64,000 nucleotides of DNA from Armatimonadota bacterium (lineage in GTDB: Bacteria > Armatimonadota > Fimbriimonadia > Fimbriimonadales > Fimbriimonadaceae). The DNA is taken from NCBI GenBank assembly GCA_027451905.1, contig DAIDHV010000003.1:186001-250000 (forward strand), given 5' to 3'. The position numbers and the translations under genes were made by a program. The first letter of the stretch is position 1. Every line of letters starts with the position of its first letter. Of the stretch, positions 27,174-35,493 are shown one piece after another. The notes beneath the pieces were generated by a model. The model made no database searches. It was not told where the DNA came from and saw only the letters and a list, made by a program, of their open reading frames with translations.

Positions 27174-27332
27174 TTGAACAATTGCCGATCCATGGCAATT
27201 GTTCAAGATAACCGTCTGATTTGCGCGGAAATCAGACGGTTACTGCCGATGCTCAGGTTCAAAGCACCTTCACGTCGTGTCCCGGCTTCTGCCGGGTTAG
27301 GTGGATTTTGTGTTCCCGAACACCCACCTAGG
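27174..27332. repeat. Intact four-hairpin dispersed repeat (copy B)
   Basis: Four consecutive perfect or near-perfect hairpins: TTGAACAATTGCC with its complement (27174-27206), AACCGTCTGATTT with its complement (27210-27241), CCCGGC-TTCT-GCCGGG (27281-27296), and TAGGTGG with CCACCTA enclosing GTGTTC/GAACAC (27298-27330). A decayed relative is at 18596-18775. It lies between the end of the glycosidase gene and the rplJ promoter. None of the hairpins is followed by a convincing T run, so it is not simply a terminator. Confidence 0.85.
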
Positions 27333-27335
27333 CGA

Positions 27336-29291
27336 CTATTGCTGTCCTTGGCTCAGATAGAACTGGTAGAGCGTTGACCGCAGTCCCTCGATCAAGGTTT
27401 TGTAGGGCACATCGGTGATTTGGACAAGGCCAAAGGCGGAGTTTTCTCCGTCAAGGGTTCTGCCTGAAGCAGGTTCGTCTCGATAGCTAAACCAGTGCAA
27501 GCCAACCACGTTCGGGATTTTTAATGCGCTTTTTAGAAAGACATCGGCATGGCTTGCTCGATCTTGTTCGGATGTGGCATCTAATGGGCCCCTCGTAAAG
27601 TACCCAGTCGATTCGGTGGGCACGGACCACTCCGAAACAATAACTGGCTTATCCACTGCCATGCCGTTCAAGACGTCGGTGGTCATGTTGGGGCGGTAGA
27701 GGTTGAAGCTCACAACATCCGCATAACGTGAGCACGCGGCAAGGCATTCTGGCGTCCAAACGTTGAGCCGACAGCCCAGATACAGCGCACCAGGCAACAA
27801 TTGGTGCACCAGACCTGCGACAGTGGAGAAGTATTTGTCATAGACCATTGCATCGAAGTGCAAAGCATCGGCTCGCATCGGACCGCTTGCAAGCTGGGCG
27901 GCGCTCATCCGGTTTTTGCTAACCATCAAATTGGCCCAAGAGGAGTACTGAGTTTGCCAAGATTGGTTTAAAGAAGAAATTGAACTGTACTTTGATTTGA
28001 GAAAGCCGATCAGCTTTTGCTTGGCAGGTTCTTCTGGCGAAGAGCCAAGAGCAGCATTGAAGTAAAAAAACCGACCAGGACCGTTAAAAGAGCCCCATGC
28101 AATTTCATTGTCAACAAAGATTCCTAAACAATGGCTGTCATTCTTTGCAAATCTGTTTGATTCAATACTTTCCGTCGCTGTCGGAATAAAGCTCGGAAGC
28201 CATGGGTCAGGCGCTCCATCAAGGGTCCTTGTATCGCCATAGATTTGGGCGGTTGCTGTGTAAGGAAGGTTGTCGGTCTGTTCTAAGGTTTGGTCCGACC
28301 AGTTGCCAATCGTGTTGAACCCCCAATTGTGAAATCGGCTAGAGATTTCTTTAATAAAATCGCTTCGGTAGTTTGGGCCGTACCTAAACTCTAGATTTTG
28401 CCTTGCAAAATCATACTGGAGTCCGGTTGATGTTGGGCCTGAAACAACGAATCCAAGGGGAGAGTAGAACTTTGAAAACTCGCCACTGTTTTCCGGCAAA
28501 TTATTAAATATCTGGCTGCGATTGGAGACAACGGTGGGATCATCAACCGTTACAGAATCGACTCCCATAGAGAAGAAGAGATGGCCATCTGGATCAATCA
28601 GCCACCACCGGTTGCCTACCTTTTGGGTTCGGAAATGAGGCGATTTCGAGAACTTCGGTCCCAATGTTGTGCCTCCATAAGCATCAAACTGAAGAGCGGA
28701 GAAACTGGCGTCGGCTGGTGCAACTTCGAATCGGCTTTTGTTATGGAATTGGCTTTGCTTTTCCATTTTCGATGCCCAATTGGCACCCAAAACCTGGCCA
28801 AATCGGTCAATCCATGGGAAGTTTGCTTTGGACTTTATCAGCTGCGGATGCAAAAAATCAATGGTGACGGGCTGATCTGCATAGGCTATGTTGAATCCAA
28901 ACCGGCTGATGGAGTTCATCGGAACGTAGCCGCTGGGCACATAGGTCCCTTTTGGAGTTCCTGGTATCGCTTGCATCCCTAGCTGAAACGGCTGACTTGT
29001 TCCTACCGCCGTCAACCAGGTTTGCCAGGCCTGAACCCACTGTCCGCCAGAGGTATGAGTGCCTGCTTTGTCTGCGGCAAGCAAGAAGTACCATCCATCC
29101 GGCCCGCTGACCTTGTGGATAACAACTTTAAGAAATCCACTTCCTTGTTGGCCAAGAGGAACCGAAAACCAACTATTGTGGTGAGGTTCAAACGTAACTT
29201 CCCAGCCACCATCAATTTTGTTGACGGTGGCGTGGTTGGCGTCAATGGAGTCTTGCCGCTTAAGCAACAGCATGGGAAGAAACCCAAGCAT
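27336..29291 (-). CDS. Agarase-like (GH50/clan GH-A) glycoside hydrolase
   Basis: A 651-residue protein. The N-terminal 180 residues look like a beta-sandwich carbohydrate-binding region. A TIM-barrel catalytic domain then opens with RWWLIDPDGHLFFSMGVDSV, a sequence style typical of beta-agarase-like enzymes. The probable acid/base Glu is in FVDNEIAWG (about residue 396) and the nucleophile in VSEWSVP (about residue 554), the two positions expected for clan GH-A retaining hydrolases. The N-terminus (MLGFLPMLLLK) is a weak export signal. Its ATG overlaps the stop of the preceding small membrane protein (TAATG). Substrate is unknown; agarose-type galactans are only one option. Probably under the nearby LacI-type regulator. 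Confidence 0.75.
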   Translation of the reverse strand: MLGFLPMLLLKRQDSIDANHATVNKIDGGWEVTFEPHHNSWFSVPLGQQGSGFLKVVIHKVSGPDGWYFLLAADKAGTHTSGGQWVQAWQTWLTAVGTSQPFQLGMQAIPGTPKGTYVPSGYVPMNSISRFGFNIAYADQPVTIDFLHPQLIKSKANFPWIDRFGQVLGANWASKMEKQSQFHNKSRFEVAPADASFSALQFDAYGGTTLGPKFSKSPHFRTQKVGNRWWLIDPDGHLFFSMGVDSVTVDDPTVVSNRSQIFNNLPENSGEFSKFYSPLGFVVSGPTSTGLQYDFARQNLEFRYGPNYRSDFIKEISSRFHNWGFNTIGNWSDQTLEQTDNLPYTATAQIYGDTRTLDGAPDPWLPSFIPTATESIESNRFAKNDSHCLGIFVDNEIAWGSFNGPGRFFYFNAALGSSPEEPAKQKLIGFLKSKYSSISSLNQSWQTQYSSWANLMVSKNRMSAAQLASGPMRADALHFDAMVYDKYFSTVAGLVHQLLPGALYLGCRLNVWTPECLAACSRYADVVSFNLYRPNMTTDVLNGMAVDKPVIVSEWSVPTESTGYFTRGPLDATSEQDRASHADVFLKSALKIPNVVGLHWFSYRDEPASGRTLDGENSAFGLVQITDVPYKTLIEGLRSTLYQFYLSQGQQ

Positions 29292-29509
29292 TAGTTTTTG
29301 TTCATCTCGGATTGCACTTGCTGGCGCTGTGCGGGGGACATCCCATTGAGAATGTAGGCAGGAATTTTTGCTCCTTTTGGAGGGGGTGGTGGCCCAGGCA
29401 ATTTAGGAGGACCGGCTACAGCCTTGTACAAGACGAACCCTAAAAATAAGACGCCTACGCAAATAATTGTTGCAAAAACGGGAGTTGGAATTTCTTTGAG
29501 ACCTTTCAT
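29291..29509 (-). CDS. Small membrane protein with proline-rich linker
   Basis: A 72-residue protein from the ATG at 29509. One predicted membrane helix (FATIICVGVLFLGFVLY) is followed by a PPKLPGPPPPPKG segment and a short polar C-terminus (SPAQRQQVQSEMNKN). Its stop overlaps the start of the glycoside hydrolase, so the two are coupled. I do not recognise the family; it may anchor or assist the hydrolase at the membrane, which is speculative. Confidence 0.65.
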   Translation of the reverse strand: MKGLKEIPTPVFATIICVGVLFLGFVLYKAVAGPPKLPGPPPPPKGAKIPAYILNGMSPAQRQQVQSEMNKN

Positions 29510-29515
29510 AGATTT

Positions 29516-29551
29516 GAAAAGTGCGGCCAAGGCTAAGCTTGGCCGCACTGA
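29516..29551 (-). terminator. Terminator after the prepilin-like gene
   Basis: AGTGCGGCCAAG (29520-29531) and CTTGGCCGCACT (29538-29549) form a perfect 12-bp stem with a 6-nt loop; on the minus strand it is followed by TTTTC. It overlaps the region just ahead of the small membrane protein gene, so that gene and the hydrolase depend on readthrough or on their own promoter. Confidence 0.85.
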
Positions 29552-29559
29552 GCAGGAAT

Positions 29560-30420
29560 TTAGTTTTGCGGAAGGGGGCAGTCTTGGCTCGTACTTCCAA
29601 TGAAATCATTGTCGTCGAGGCAAACTCCCGGTAGTGCCGGATTAACCGGTGAATTGTAGGTCAGTTGCTGAGAATAGCCAGGGAAGAGGTATCCCTTAGG
29701 AAAGACTCCAACGTGTCCATCAACAAAGGCATAGGGCGCAACTCCGTTAAAGGAGAAATCAATGCCCGAGTAGTATTTGTCAGGGTCCGTCGGGGCCAAA
29801 GAGGTGTCCGTGTTAGCTACCGTATTCGCTGAACCAGCACCCCAGCACCATTCCTCCCAATAGGTAGACCAAAGCCAGAACGGTTGAATGAGGACCGCAT
29901 CATTCGGCTGCTGATCAAGCATGATTGTATTGGCAGGGGCCGGAATTGAGGTGAAGCTTAGAACCACCACTGGATACTCGGGTCCGCCCCAGGTTGGAAT
30001 ACCGGTTAGGCCTCGAATCACGTTTTTGGCGGCTCTCCATGAACGAACGATTGGACCATGGTTTGAAGGGACGCCGGCGGTTCGGTCCATAGGCGAAGCA
30101 AGAATTCCATAGTTCTTAAGGTACGGCTGAATTGACTTATCCCAAGTTGGGCAGCCATCTTGCGAGACTGTGCACATGCCGTCGGCCCACGATTGTCCGT
30201 TTCCATTCATGGTTGCTCTTTTTGGAAACATGTCGTCATAGTCGCCGCCGTACATGACAAGGCCCAGGCTAAGCTCTTTAACATTGCTGATTGCAACTGC
30301 CTTTTTAGCTGCAACTTTGGCTTGGGCAAAAACTGGGAAGAGGATCGCTGCCAAGATGGCAATGATCGCAATAACGACGAGTAGTTCTATGAGCGTAAAG
30401 GCTCTATTGGATCGATGCAT
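29560..30420 (-). CDS. Prepilin-like secreted protein with H-X9-DG-type C-terminus
   Basis: About 286 residues from the ATG at 30420, preceded by AAGGATAA. A type IV prepilin cleavage/methylation signal (RAFTLIELLVVIAIIAIL) is followed by LFPVFAQAKVAAKKA and a DYDD motif. The C-terminal region has YAFVDGHVGVFP, as in the DUF1559/H-X9-DG families abundant in Planctomycetes and Armatimonadetes. Such proteins are thought to be pseudopilins handled by a type II secretion/type IV pilus-like apparatus; structural function is unknown. It is read from the same strand as the LacI regulator, 17 nt inside whose 3' end it starts, so the two genes overlap. Confidence 0.9.
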   Translation of the reverse strand: MHRSNRAFTLIELLVVIAIIAILAAILFPVFAQAKVAAKKAVAISNVKELSLGLVMYGGDYDDMFPKRATMNGNGQSWADGMCTVSQDGCPTWDKSIQPYLKNYGILASPMDRTAGVPSNHGPIVRSWRAAKNVIRGLTGIPTWGGPEYPVVVLSFTSIPAPANTIMLDQQPNDAVLIQPFWLWSTYWEEWCWGAGSANTVANTDTSLAPTDPDKYYSGIDFSFNGVAPYAFVDGHVGVFPKGYLFPGYSQQLTYNSPVNPALPGVCLDDNDFIGSTSQDCPLPQN

Positions 30421-31435
30421 AATTATCCTTCGTTGGATTTGATGTTGACTCTCGGATGATGAGTTCAGTTGGAAATACAGATGACGATGATGGGGAGTGG
30501 CCCTCAATCATTTCGATGATGGACCGAAAAGCGAACGAGGCTAGCTCTTCGATGGGCTGCCTCACAGATGTTAAAAGCGGGTAAGTAAAGTTGCAGAGGC
30601 TTGAATCATCAAAACCAATGATGCTGAGCTCTTCGGGGATCTTAATCCCGTATTCTCTTGCGGCGCGAATCAAGCCAAACGCCATTTCATCGTTACCGCA
30701 AAATATAGCGGTCGGACGATCTTGTGATTCAAAAATGTGCTTTCCAGCCAAATATCCGCCTTCAGGGTCAAAGTTTCCGCAGATAATCCAATCGTCTTTG
30801 CAGATCAATCCATTTTCTTGGACATATTCCAGAAAGTACGTTTTTCTGGAGACGCTGTCTTCAAGAGTTGGGCGTCCCTCTAAGTGACCAATTTTGCGGT
30901 GACCTAGGCTAACCAAATGGTCCATAGCAATCTGAACGCCATGGCGGTTGTCGCTGGAATAGCAAGGAGCCGCATACCCATTAGAACAGGTGACCACGGT
31001 GGGTAGACCAAAATCATAGACTAAGTTCACTGATGAAGAGCCGATTGGAGGAGCAAGGAAAATCAGCCCGTCAACTCGGCCATCAAGAACATCGTTCAGC
31101 ATTTCTTCGGTTTGAGATTGGTCGCATCGGGTGAAGAGGAGTACGTCGTAATGGCTAGATTCTGATTCGTTAACAATGCCATTAAGGGAGTCTCTAATGA
31201 AGGGGCTCATCGCAATATTCGTCCCCAATTGAGGAGGAACAACGCCAATCGTGTTGGTTCTCCTTGTGATTAAGGAGCGTGCGTTGCGGTTTGGGCGATA
31301 TCCAAGTTCTTTGGCGGTTGTCAGAACTTTGTCTTTTACGTGCTGAGGCACAGTCCGTGGCCCTCCGTTGAGTGCATAGCTGACGGTACTCACGGAGATA
31401 TTGAGCGTTTTCGCAATGTCTTTGATAGTAGCCAC
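30404..31435 (-). CDS. LacI-family transcriptional regulator
   Basis: A 343-residue regulator if started at GTG 31435, which puts the helix-turn-helix (TIKDIAKTLNISVSTVSYAL) directly at the N-terminus as in the family. The longer frame to 31504 would translate through the operator-like palindromes and is rejected. A periplasmic-binding-protein-like effector domain follows (GVVPPQLG, DGLIFLAPP, GHRKIGHLEG, AIFCGNDEMAFG, ELSIIGFDDSS). Such proteins usually sense sugars. Immediately upstream are two 18-nt palindromes suggesting autoregulation. Downstream lie a prepilin-like protein and an agarase-like hydrolase, so a role in polysaccharide use is plausible. The C-terminus overlaps the start of the prepilin gene. 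Confidence 0.9.
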   Translation of the reverse strand: MATIKDIAKTLNISVSTVSYALNGGPRTVPQHVKDKVLTTAKELGYRPNRNARSLITRRTNTIGVVPPQLGTNIAMSPFIRDSLNGIVNESESSHYDVLLFTRCDQSQTEEMLNDVLDGRVDGLIFLAPPIGSSSVNLVYDFGLPTVVTCSNGYAAPCYSSDNRHGVQIAMDHLVSLGHRKIGHLEGRPTLEDSVSRKTYFLEYVQENGLICKDDWIICGNFDPEGGYLAGKHIFESQDRPTAIFCGNDEMAFGLIRAAREYGIKIPEELSIIGFDDSSLCNFTYPLLTSVRQPIEELASFAFRSIIEMIEGHSPSSSSVFPTELIIRESTSNPTKDNYASIQ

Positions 31436-31444
31436 GATGTAAAA

Positions 31445-31462
31445 AACGTTTCGCGAAACGTT
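31445..31462. promoter_or_regulatory. Perfect palindromic operator-like site ahead of lacI-type gene
   Basis: AACGTTTCGCGAAACGTT is an 18-nt perfect palindrome with a central CG, the form expected for LacI-family operators. A second overlapping palindrome, GAAACGTTTC, covers 31455-31464. The site lies 10 nt before the predicted GTG start, where bound repressor would block transcription of the regulator itself. Confidence 0.75.
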
Positions 31463-31479
31463 TCGCAATTCGGTTCGAA

Positions 31480-31497
31480 ATGTATTGTACAACACAT
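31480..31497. promoter_or_regulatory. Second palindrome in the lacI-osmC divergent region
   Basis: ATGTATTGTACAACACAT is symmetrical except for one pair and centred on GTAC. It lies 17 nt from the first operator-like site and 61 nt before the divergent OsmC gene, so it could belong to either promoter. Its sequence differs from the CG-centred site, so a different regulator may be involved. Confidence 0.45.
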
Positions 31498-31558
31498 TTT
31501 GCAAAACTGAGCCAATCTTTCAAAAATTATTTCCAATTTTTGGCAGGTAGGCTAAATC

Positions 31559-32023
31559 ATGGGACAGCCGCACACTTACTTAGCAAGAATCGAGTGGATC
31601 AATGGGAATCCAGACAAGCCCTTCCACTACCGCGATTACTGCAGAAACCATACGATAATGTGGCCGAGCAAAATCTCAATTGAAGCTTCTGCCGATCCTC
31701 ATTATCGTGGCGATCAATCCGCGCCAAACCCAGAAGACTTGTTTGTGGGTTCCGTATCTTCGTGCCATATGCTTACCTTTTTGGCAGAGTGCGCAAGGGT
31801 AGGAATTAGCCCAGTTTCTTATGTTGATGATGCGGTGGCAACGATGGAACTGGCAGAAGGAGTCATGAAAATTACAAAAGTGGAACTCAATCCAAAGGTT
31901 AAGTTTGAGACCAATGTCGATCAGGCTCTGTTTTTTGAACTGCATGAAAAGTCACATCACTCGTGCTTTATTGCTAATTCGGTCTCATGCCAGATTGTGG
32001 TGAGTCCAACGTTGGTTGGTTAG
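31559..32023 (+). CDS. OsmC/Ohr-family protein
   Basis: A 154-residue OsmC-fold protein. The two reactive-type cysteines are Cys69 in SVSSCHML and Cys136 in HHSCFIAN, at the spacing used by organic hydroperoxide reductases, and NPEDLFVGSV precedes the first one. It likely reduces organic peroxides, but which subfamily cannot be decided. It is divergent from the LacI-type regulator, and downstream genes run in the opposite direction. Confidence 0.9.
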   Translation: MGQPHTYLARIEWINGNPDKPFHYRDYCRNHTIMWPSKISIEASADPHYRGDQSAPNPEDLFVGSVSSCHMLTFLAECARVGISPVSYVDDAVATMELAEGVMKITKVELNPKVKFETNVDQALFFELHEKSHHSCFIANSVSCQIVVSPTLVG

Positions 32024-32045
32024 TTCGACACCAACTTAATGCCGA

Positions 32046-33338
32046 TTATGCGGCAGGGGCAAGAATGATCTCGATAGCGGCCCCTTTTGATGAAGGGATG
32101 GCCCGCACCTGACCATTTCTCTGCTCCAATAATTTCTTAACCAGATAAAGCCCAATTCCAAAACCTCCTGTTTTGGAATCTCCTTTTTCAAACCTCTGAA
32201 AAACCGCATCTCTCATGGATTCGGGGATGCCAGGGCCCTCATCTTGCACAACGATCCGCCCATCTTCAGAAAGTTCAATTTGCACTTTGGACTTTGGAGG
32301 AGAGAACTTAAACGCATTGGCAAGAAGGTTGCTCAGGACCGCCTCCAGTTCTTCTCGCCTCATAGCAGCTCGAAACGGGTTGGTATTGGCCTCGAGGATG
32401 ACCTGCTTTTCTGAGAATTGATCAACCCATCGTGCCTGAATTTCCTCGACAACTTCATCAGCTTGGCAAGATGTGACTTGTCCTTGGCTGGGTCTAGCTG
32501 CCAGCAGCAAGCCTTCAACCAGTCTTTGCAAACGATCAACTTGCTCAATGGATTTTTTTGCGGCCGAGGCTAGGGCAATAGAGTCATTGCGCTTTAATGC
32601 CACTTCTAAGTTTCCACGCAGGGCGGTTAAAGGAGTGCAAAGCTCGTGGGCGGCATCAACCGCAAATTCTTCTTGGCGGTGAACAACTTTCTGAATCGTG
32701 TCGAGGTACCGATTGATGCTGGCAGCTAGCTCACCAAATTCGGCTTGGTCTGGTGTCGATAACCGGTCTGATAACCCCAAGGAATTGGCTTGATCTAACA
32801 GTTTATGAAGCGGCCGAAAGCTGCTGGAGACTGAAATGTAGGTCACCACGCCAATCAGAACCGTCAGCAGAGGCCATAAAAGCAAGAAGACAGCTTGAAT
32901 TCGGTGCAAATCACTGGCATGGTCACTAAAATCTAAAGAGACAACGGCAGTGTCGCCGTTGTCAAGCCTCTTAACGCCAACCCCCGATCCCGAACCATGG
33001 GAGAGGTCCGACAAATTGGGAGGGAGGACATTTCGGCCATAGGTAAACATCCTGGTTCCATTTGCGGAGTACTCGCCAACCGTTAACCTGGGGTTTCTGA
33101 ATCGAGGAGGATGCTTGGGGTCAAACCGATTATGAGCCAGCTGTTCGGCAAAGAAGTGGATGGATCTAGCTGAACTTACGTTCACCATGTCATCAGCCCC
33201 TTTTTGCAGAAACAGGGCAACCGAAATCAAAAGAACGGCAAGAATCAAAGAAGAGAAGGCGGTTGACTTGAACGTTACCTTTGCGCGGTGAGAAAACTTA
33301 CGGCCTGGCGGATTTGGGATCGCTGATAACATATCCAT
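32046..33338 (-). CDS. Membrane sensor histidine kinase
   Basis: A 430-residue kinase with two membrane helices (about residues 26-46 and 149-170) flanking a periplasmic region of about 100 residues, a HAMP linker, a HisKA domain with phospho-acceptor His231 in DAAHELCTPLTAL (Cys replaces the usual basic residue of the H box), and an HATPase_c domain with N box NLLANAFKFSP, G1 DEGPGIP and G2 GGFGIGLYLV. It overlaps the response regulator gene by 41 nt, if the first ATG is used. The stimulus is unknown; no target operon is obvious. Confidence 0.94.
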   Translation of the reverse strand: MDMLSAIPNPPGRKFSHRAKVTFKSTAFSSLILAVLLISVALFLQKGADDMVNVSSARSIHFFAEQLAHNRFDPKHPPRFRNPRLTVGEYSANGTRMFTYGRNVLPPNLSDLSHGSGSGVGVKRLDNGDTAVVSLDFSDHASDLHRIQAVFLLLWPLLTVLIGVVTYISVSSSFRPLHKLLDQANSLGLSDRLSTPDQAEFGELAASINRYLDTIQKVVHRQEEFAVDAAHELCTPLTALRGNLEVALKRNDSIALASAAKKSIEQVDRLQRLVEGLLLAARPSQGQVTSCQADEVVEEIQARWVDQFSEKQVILEANTNPFRAAMRREELEAVLSNLLANAFKFSPPKSKVQIELSEDGRIVVQDEGPGIPESMRDAVFQRFEKGDSKTGGFGIGLYLVKKLLEQRNGQVRAIPSSKGAAIEIILAPAA

Positions 33339-33981
33339 GACCTCGCATTGTGTGAATCATCCTTGGCCGACCTCCGACTTCCAACTTGGTTCGAAGGTAC
33401 CCGATATAAACTTCAACCAAATTTGGAGCCCTCGTGTCATCTTCACCCCAAACTCTCTTTAAGAGGTCTTGCTTCGAAACCGGTTCACCTGGCCTTTGGC
33501 AAAGCGTTTCTAACAAAAGAATTTCTGTGTTAGAAAAATAAATGGGACGTTGTCCGCGCTTTGCCTTTCGGCTAACTGGATCAAGCCAAAGGTCACCAAT
33601 TTCGATGACTCCACGGCTTGCTTCGCTCCTTCTGAGCATCGCTTTGACCCGTGCAATAAACTCGGCAAGTTCAAAAGGCTTAGTTAAATAGTCATCGGCA
33701 CCGATCTCTAAGCCTTCAACCCGGTCTTCCACGCGACGTCTTGCCGTCAACACAAGGACGGGAACTTTGGAGCTTTTGCGAAGCTCTTTGAGGATGGAAA
33801 ATCCGTCCATGCTGGGAAGCGAAACATCAAGCACAATGAGGTCATAGTTTGAACTCAAAATTCTATCATAGGCAATTTTGCCGTCGGATTCAGCTTCTAC
33901 TTCGAAGCCTTCCTGAACCAAGGCTTCCACCACAAAGAGGCGTACATCGGCCTCATCTTCTACAACAAGAATTTTTGACAT
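33298..33981 (-). CDS. OmpR-family response regulator
   Basis: A 227-residue two-domain regulator. The receiver has the acidic pocket EDE (8-10), phospho-acceptor Asp52 in IVLDVSLP, Thr in VLTARR and Lys in TKPF. A winged-helix DNA-binding domain follows (ILLLETLCQRPGEPVSKQDL, VYIGYLRTKL, IHTMRGHGYVI). It is the partner of the overlapping kinase; the pair is monodirectional and probably autoregulated. Targets are unknown. Confidence 0.96.
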   Translation of the reverse strand: MSKILVVEDEADVRLFVVEALVQEGFEVEAESDGKIAYDRILSSNYDLIVLDVSLPSMDGFSILKELRKSSKVPVLVLTARRRVEDRVEGLEIGADDYLTKPFELAEFIARVKAMLRRSEASRGVIEIGDLWLDPVSRKAKRGQRPIYFSNTEILLLETLCQRPGEPVSKQDLLKRVWGEDDTRAPNLVEVYIGYLRTKLEVGGRPRMIHTMRGHGYVISDPKSARP

Positions 33982-34063
33982 GGTCTTTCTATAATAAAGC
34001 TTTTAACGTCAAAAATCAGCAACTCTCTCACTTACTATGAGTTCTCACAGGTAAATAAGGCAT

Positions 34064-34092
34064 AAAACCTAAGAACTGTTCTTGGGTTTATT
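34064..34092 (-). terminator. Terminator at the end of purB
   Basis: AAACC-T-AAGAAC and GTTCTT-G-GGTTT form a nearly perfect stem that includes the purB stop codon; on the minus strand it is followed by TATGCCTTATTT after a TTTT end of the stem. The loop is very small, so the central pairs must open. Confidence 0.6.
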
Positions 34093-35383
34093 TTGAACCT
34101 AATACAGCTTCAAGAGCGTGCCTTCGGTACCGCAAATGGTGCATGAGGCTAAAGACTTCATCAATTTGCTCTCTAGTGAGTAAGGCTTTGACAGATTCAT
34201 CGTTCCGCACACAGGTTTGGAAGTCGTCTCCCTCCCAAGATCGAGCTGCGTTTCTTTGGGCAACTTTGTAGGCGTCTTCTCTGGCCATGCCTGCATAAAT
34301 CAGGGCGATCATGACGTGCTCACTAAACACAAGGTCTCCCATCAGCTTCAGATTTTTCATCATGCGATCCGGAAAGACTTCTAACCCAGTCAGAATTGTA
34401 TTGAGCTTCAAAATCATGAAGTGAAGAAGGTGGAATGTGTCGGGGAAGAGAATTCTTTCGATCGAAGAATTGGTGAGGTCTCGTTCGTGCCAACTGGCAA
34501 CCGATTCCATCATCGCAGTGGCATTAGAGCGGAGGACTCTGCTTAACCCGCAGACGGTTTCACTATTCCAGGGATTTCTTTTGTGGGGCATGGCCGAGCT
34601 TCCGGTTTGGCCGCTTCCAAAGGATTCTTGAACCTCTAGGATTTCGGTTCTTTGGAGGTTGCGTAATTCGGTGGCGATTCTCTCTAGCCCCGCACCAGCC
34701 AACGCCGCACAATTCATAAGGTTGGCATGGCGGTCTCGATTGATAATTTGGGTGCTAACGGGATCAACATCAAGGTTGAGGTTATGGCAAACTAACGATT
34801 CCAGTTCCGGTGAATTGACTCCATGAATCCCCACCGCGCCAGAAATTGTTCCCACCGAAATATCGGCTTTGGCAAGTTCAATGCGGGTTCGATTGCGTTT
34901 GATTTCGGCTAACCAGCTGCAGCACTTAAAGCCAAAGGTTATGGGCTCGGCATGAATGCCATGGGTCCGCCCAATCTCAGGGGTGTCAATATGCTCCTTT
35001 GCCATGATCTCGACAGTGTCTTGCAACTGCCGCAGGGCATCAAGGATGACTGAGCAAGAATCACGCAGCAGAAGAGCAAGGGCGGTATCAATGACATCGT
35101 AACTGGTGACCCCAAGATGGATATACTTTCCGTTTTCACCGGCGGTTTCGCTTAGATTCCTAACGAACGCCATGAGATCGTGCCGAGTTTCCCTTTCGAT
35201 TTCATCACATCTTTCAAGGGTAAAAGATGCTTTGGCTCGAATGGAATCGGCGGCTGCTTTTGGGATTGAACCTAGGGAAGCGTGAGCATCAACAATGGCT
35301 AGCTCAACTTCCTTCCAACGCTCATATTTGGCGCTTCTATCCCAAATTTTGCTCATCTGAGGAGTTGAGTAACGATCAATCAT
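34088..35383 (-). CDS. purB: Adenylosuccinate lyase
   Basis: A 431-residue protein from the ATG at 35383, which begins with the family's usual IDRYSTPQMSKIW; the in-frame extension to 35440 has no match. It catalyses two steps of purine synthesis, releasing fumarate from SAICAR and from adenylosuccinate. The fumarase/aspartase superfamily signature SSAMPHKRNP is at about residues 262-271 and the catalytic-type His in GRTHGIHAEP at about 141. No other pur gene is in the window. Confidence 0.96.
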   Translation of the reverse strand: MIDRYSTPQMSKIWDRSAKYERWKEVELAIVDAHASLGSIPKAAADSIRAKASFTLERCDEIERETRHDLMAFVRNLSETAGENGKYIHLGVTSYDVIDTALALLLRDSCSVILDALRQLQDTVEIMAKEHIDTPEIGRTHGIHAEPITFGFKCCSWLAEIKRNRTRIELAKADISVGTISGAVGIHGVNSPELESLVCHNLNLDVDPVSTQIINRDRHANLMNCAALAGAGLERIATELRNLQRTEILEVQESFGSGQTGSSAMPHKRNPWNSETVCGLSRVLRSNATAMMESVASWHERDLTNSSIERILFPDTFHLLHFMILKLNTILTGLEVFPDRMMKNLKLMGDLVFSEHVMIALIYAGMAREDAYKVAQRNAARSWEGDDFQTCVRNDESVKALLTREQIDEVFSLMHHLRYRRHALEAVLGSK

Positions 35384-35493
35384 GTGGATAAATAAGGATA
35401 CCGTTTGGCTAAGCCTCAGCCTGCCAATTAACCTGTACACTCAGGAAGGAAAGAAGCTTTATCCAAGGATTTCCTGGCTTCTGAAGTGCAAAT

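Noticed and set aside
31436-31504. Longer N-terminus of the LacI-type regulator
   Set aside because: Starting at ATG 31504 would add 23 residues translated from the palindromic operator region, ahead of where the helix-turn-helix normally begins.
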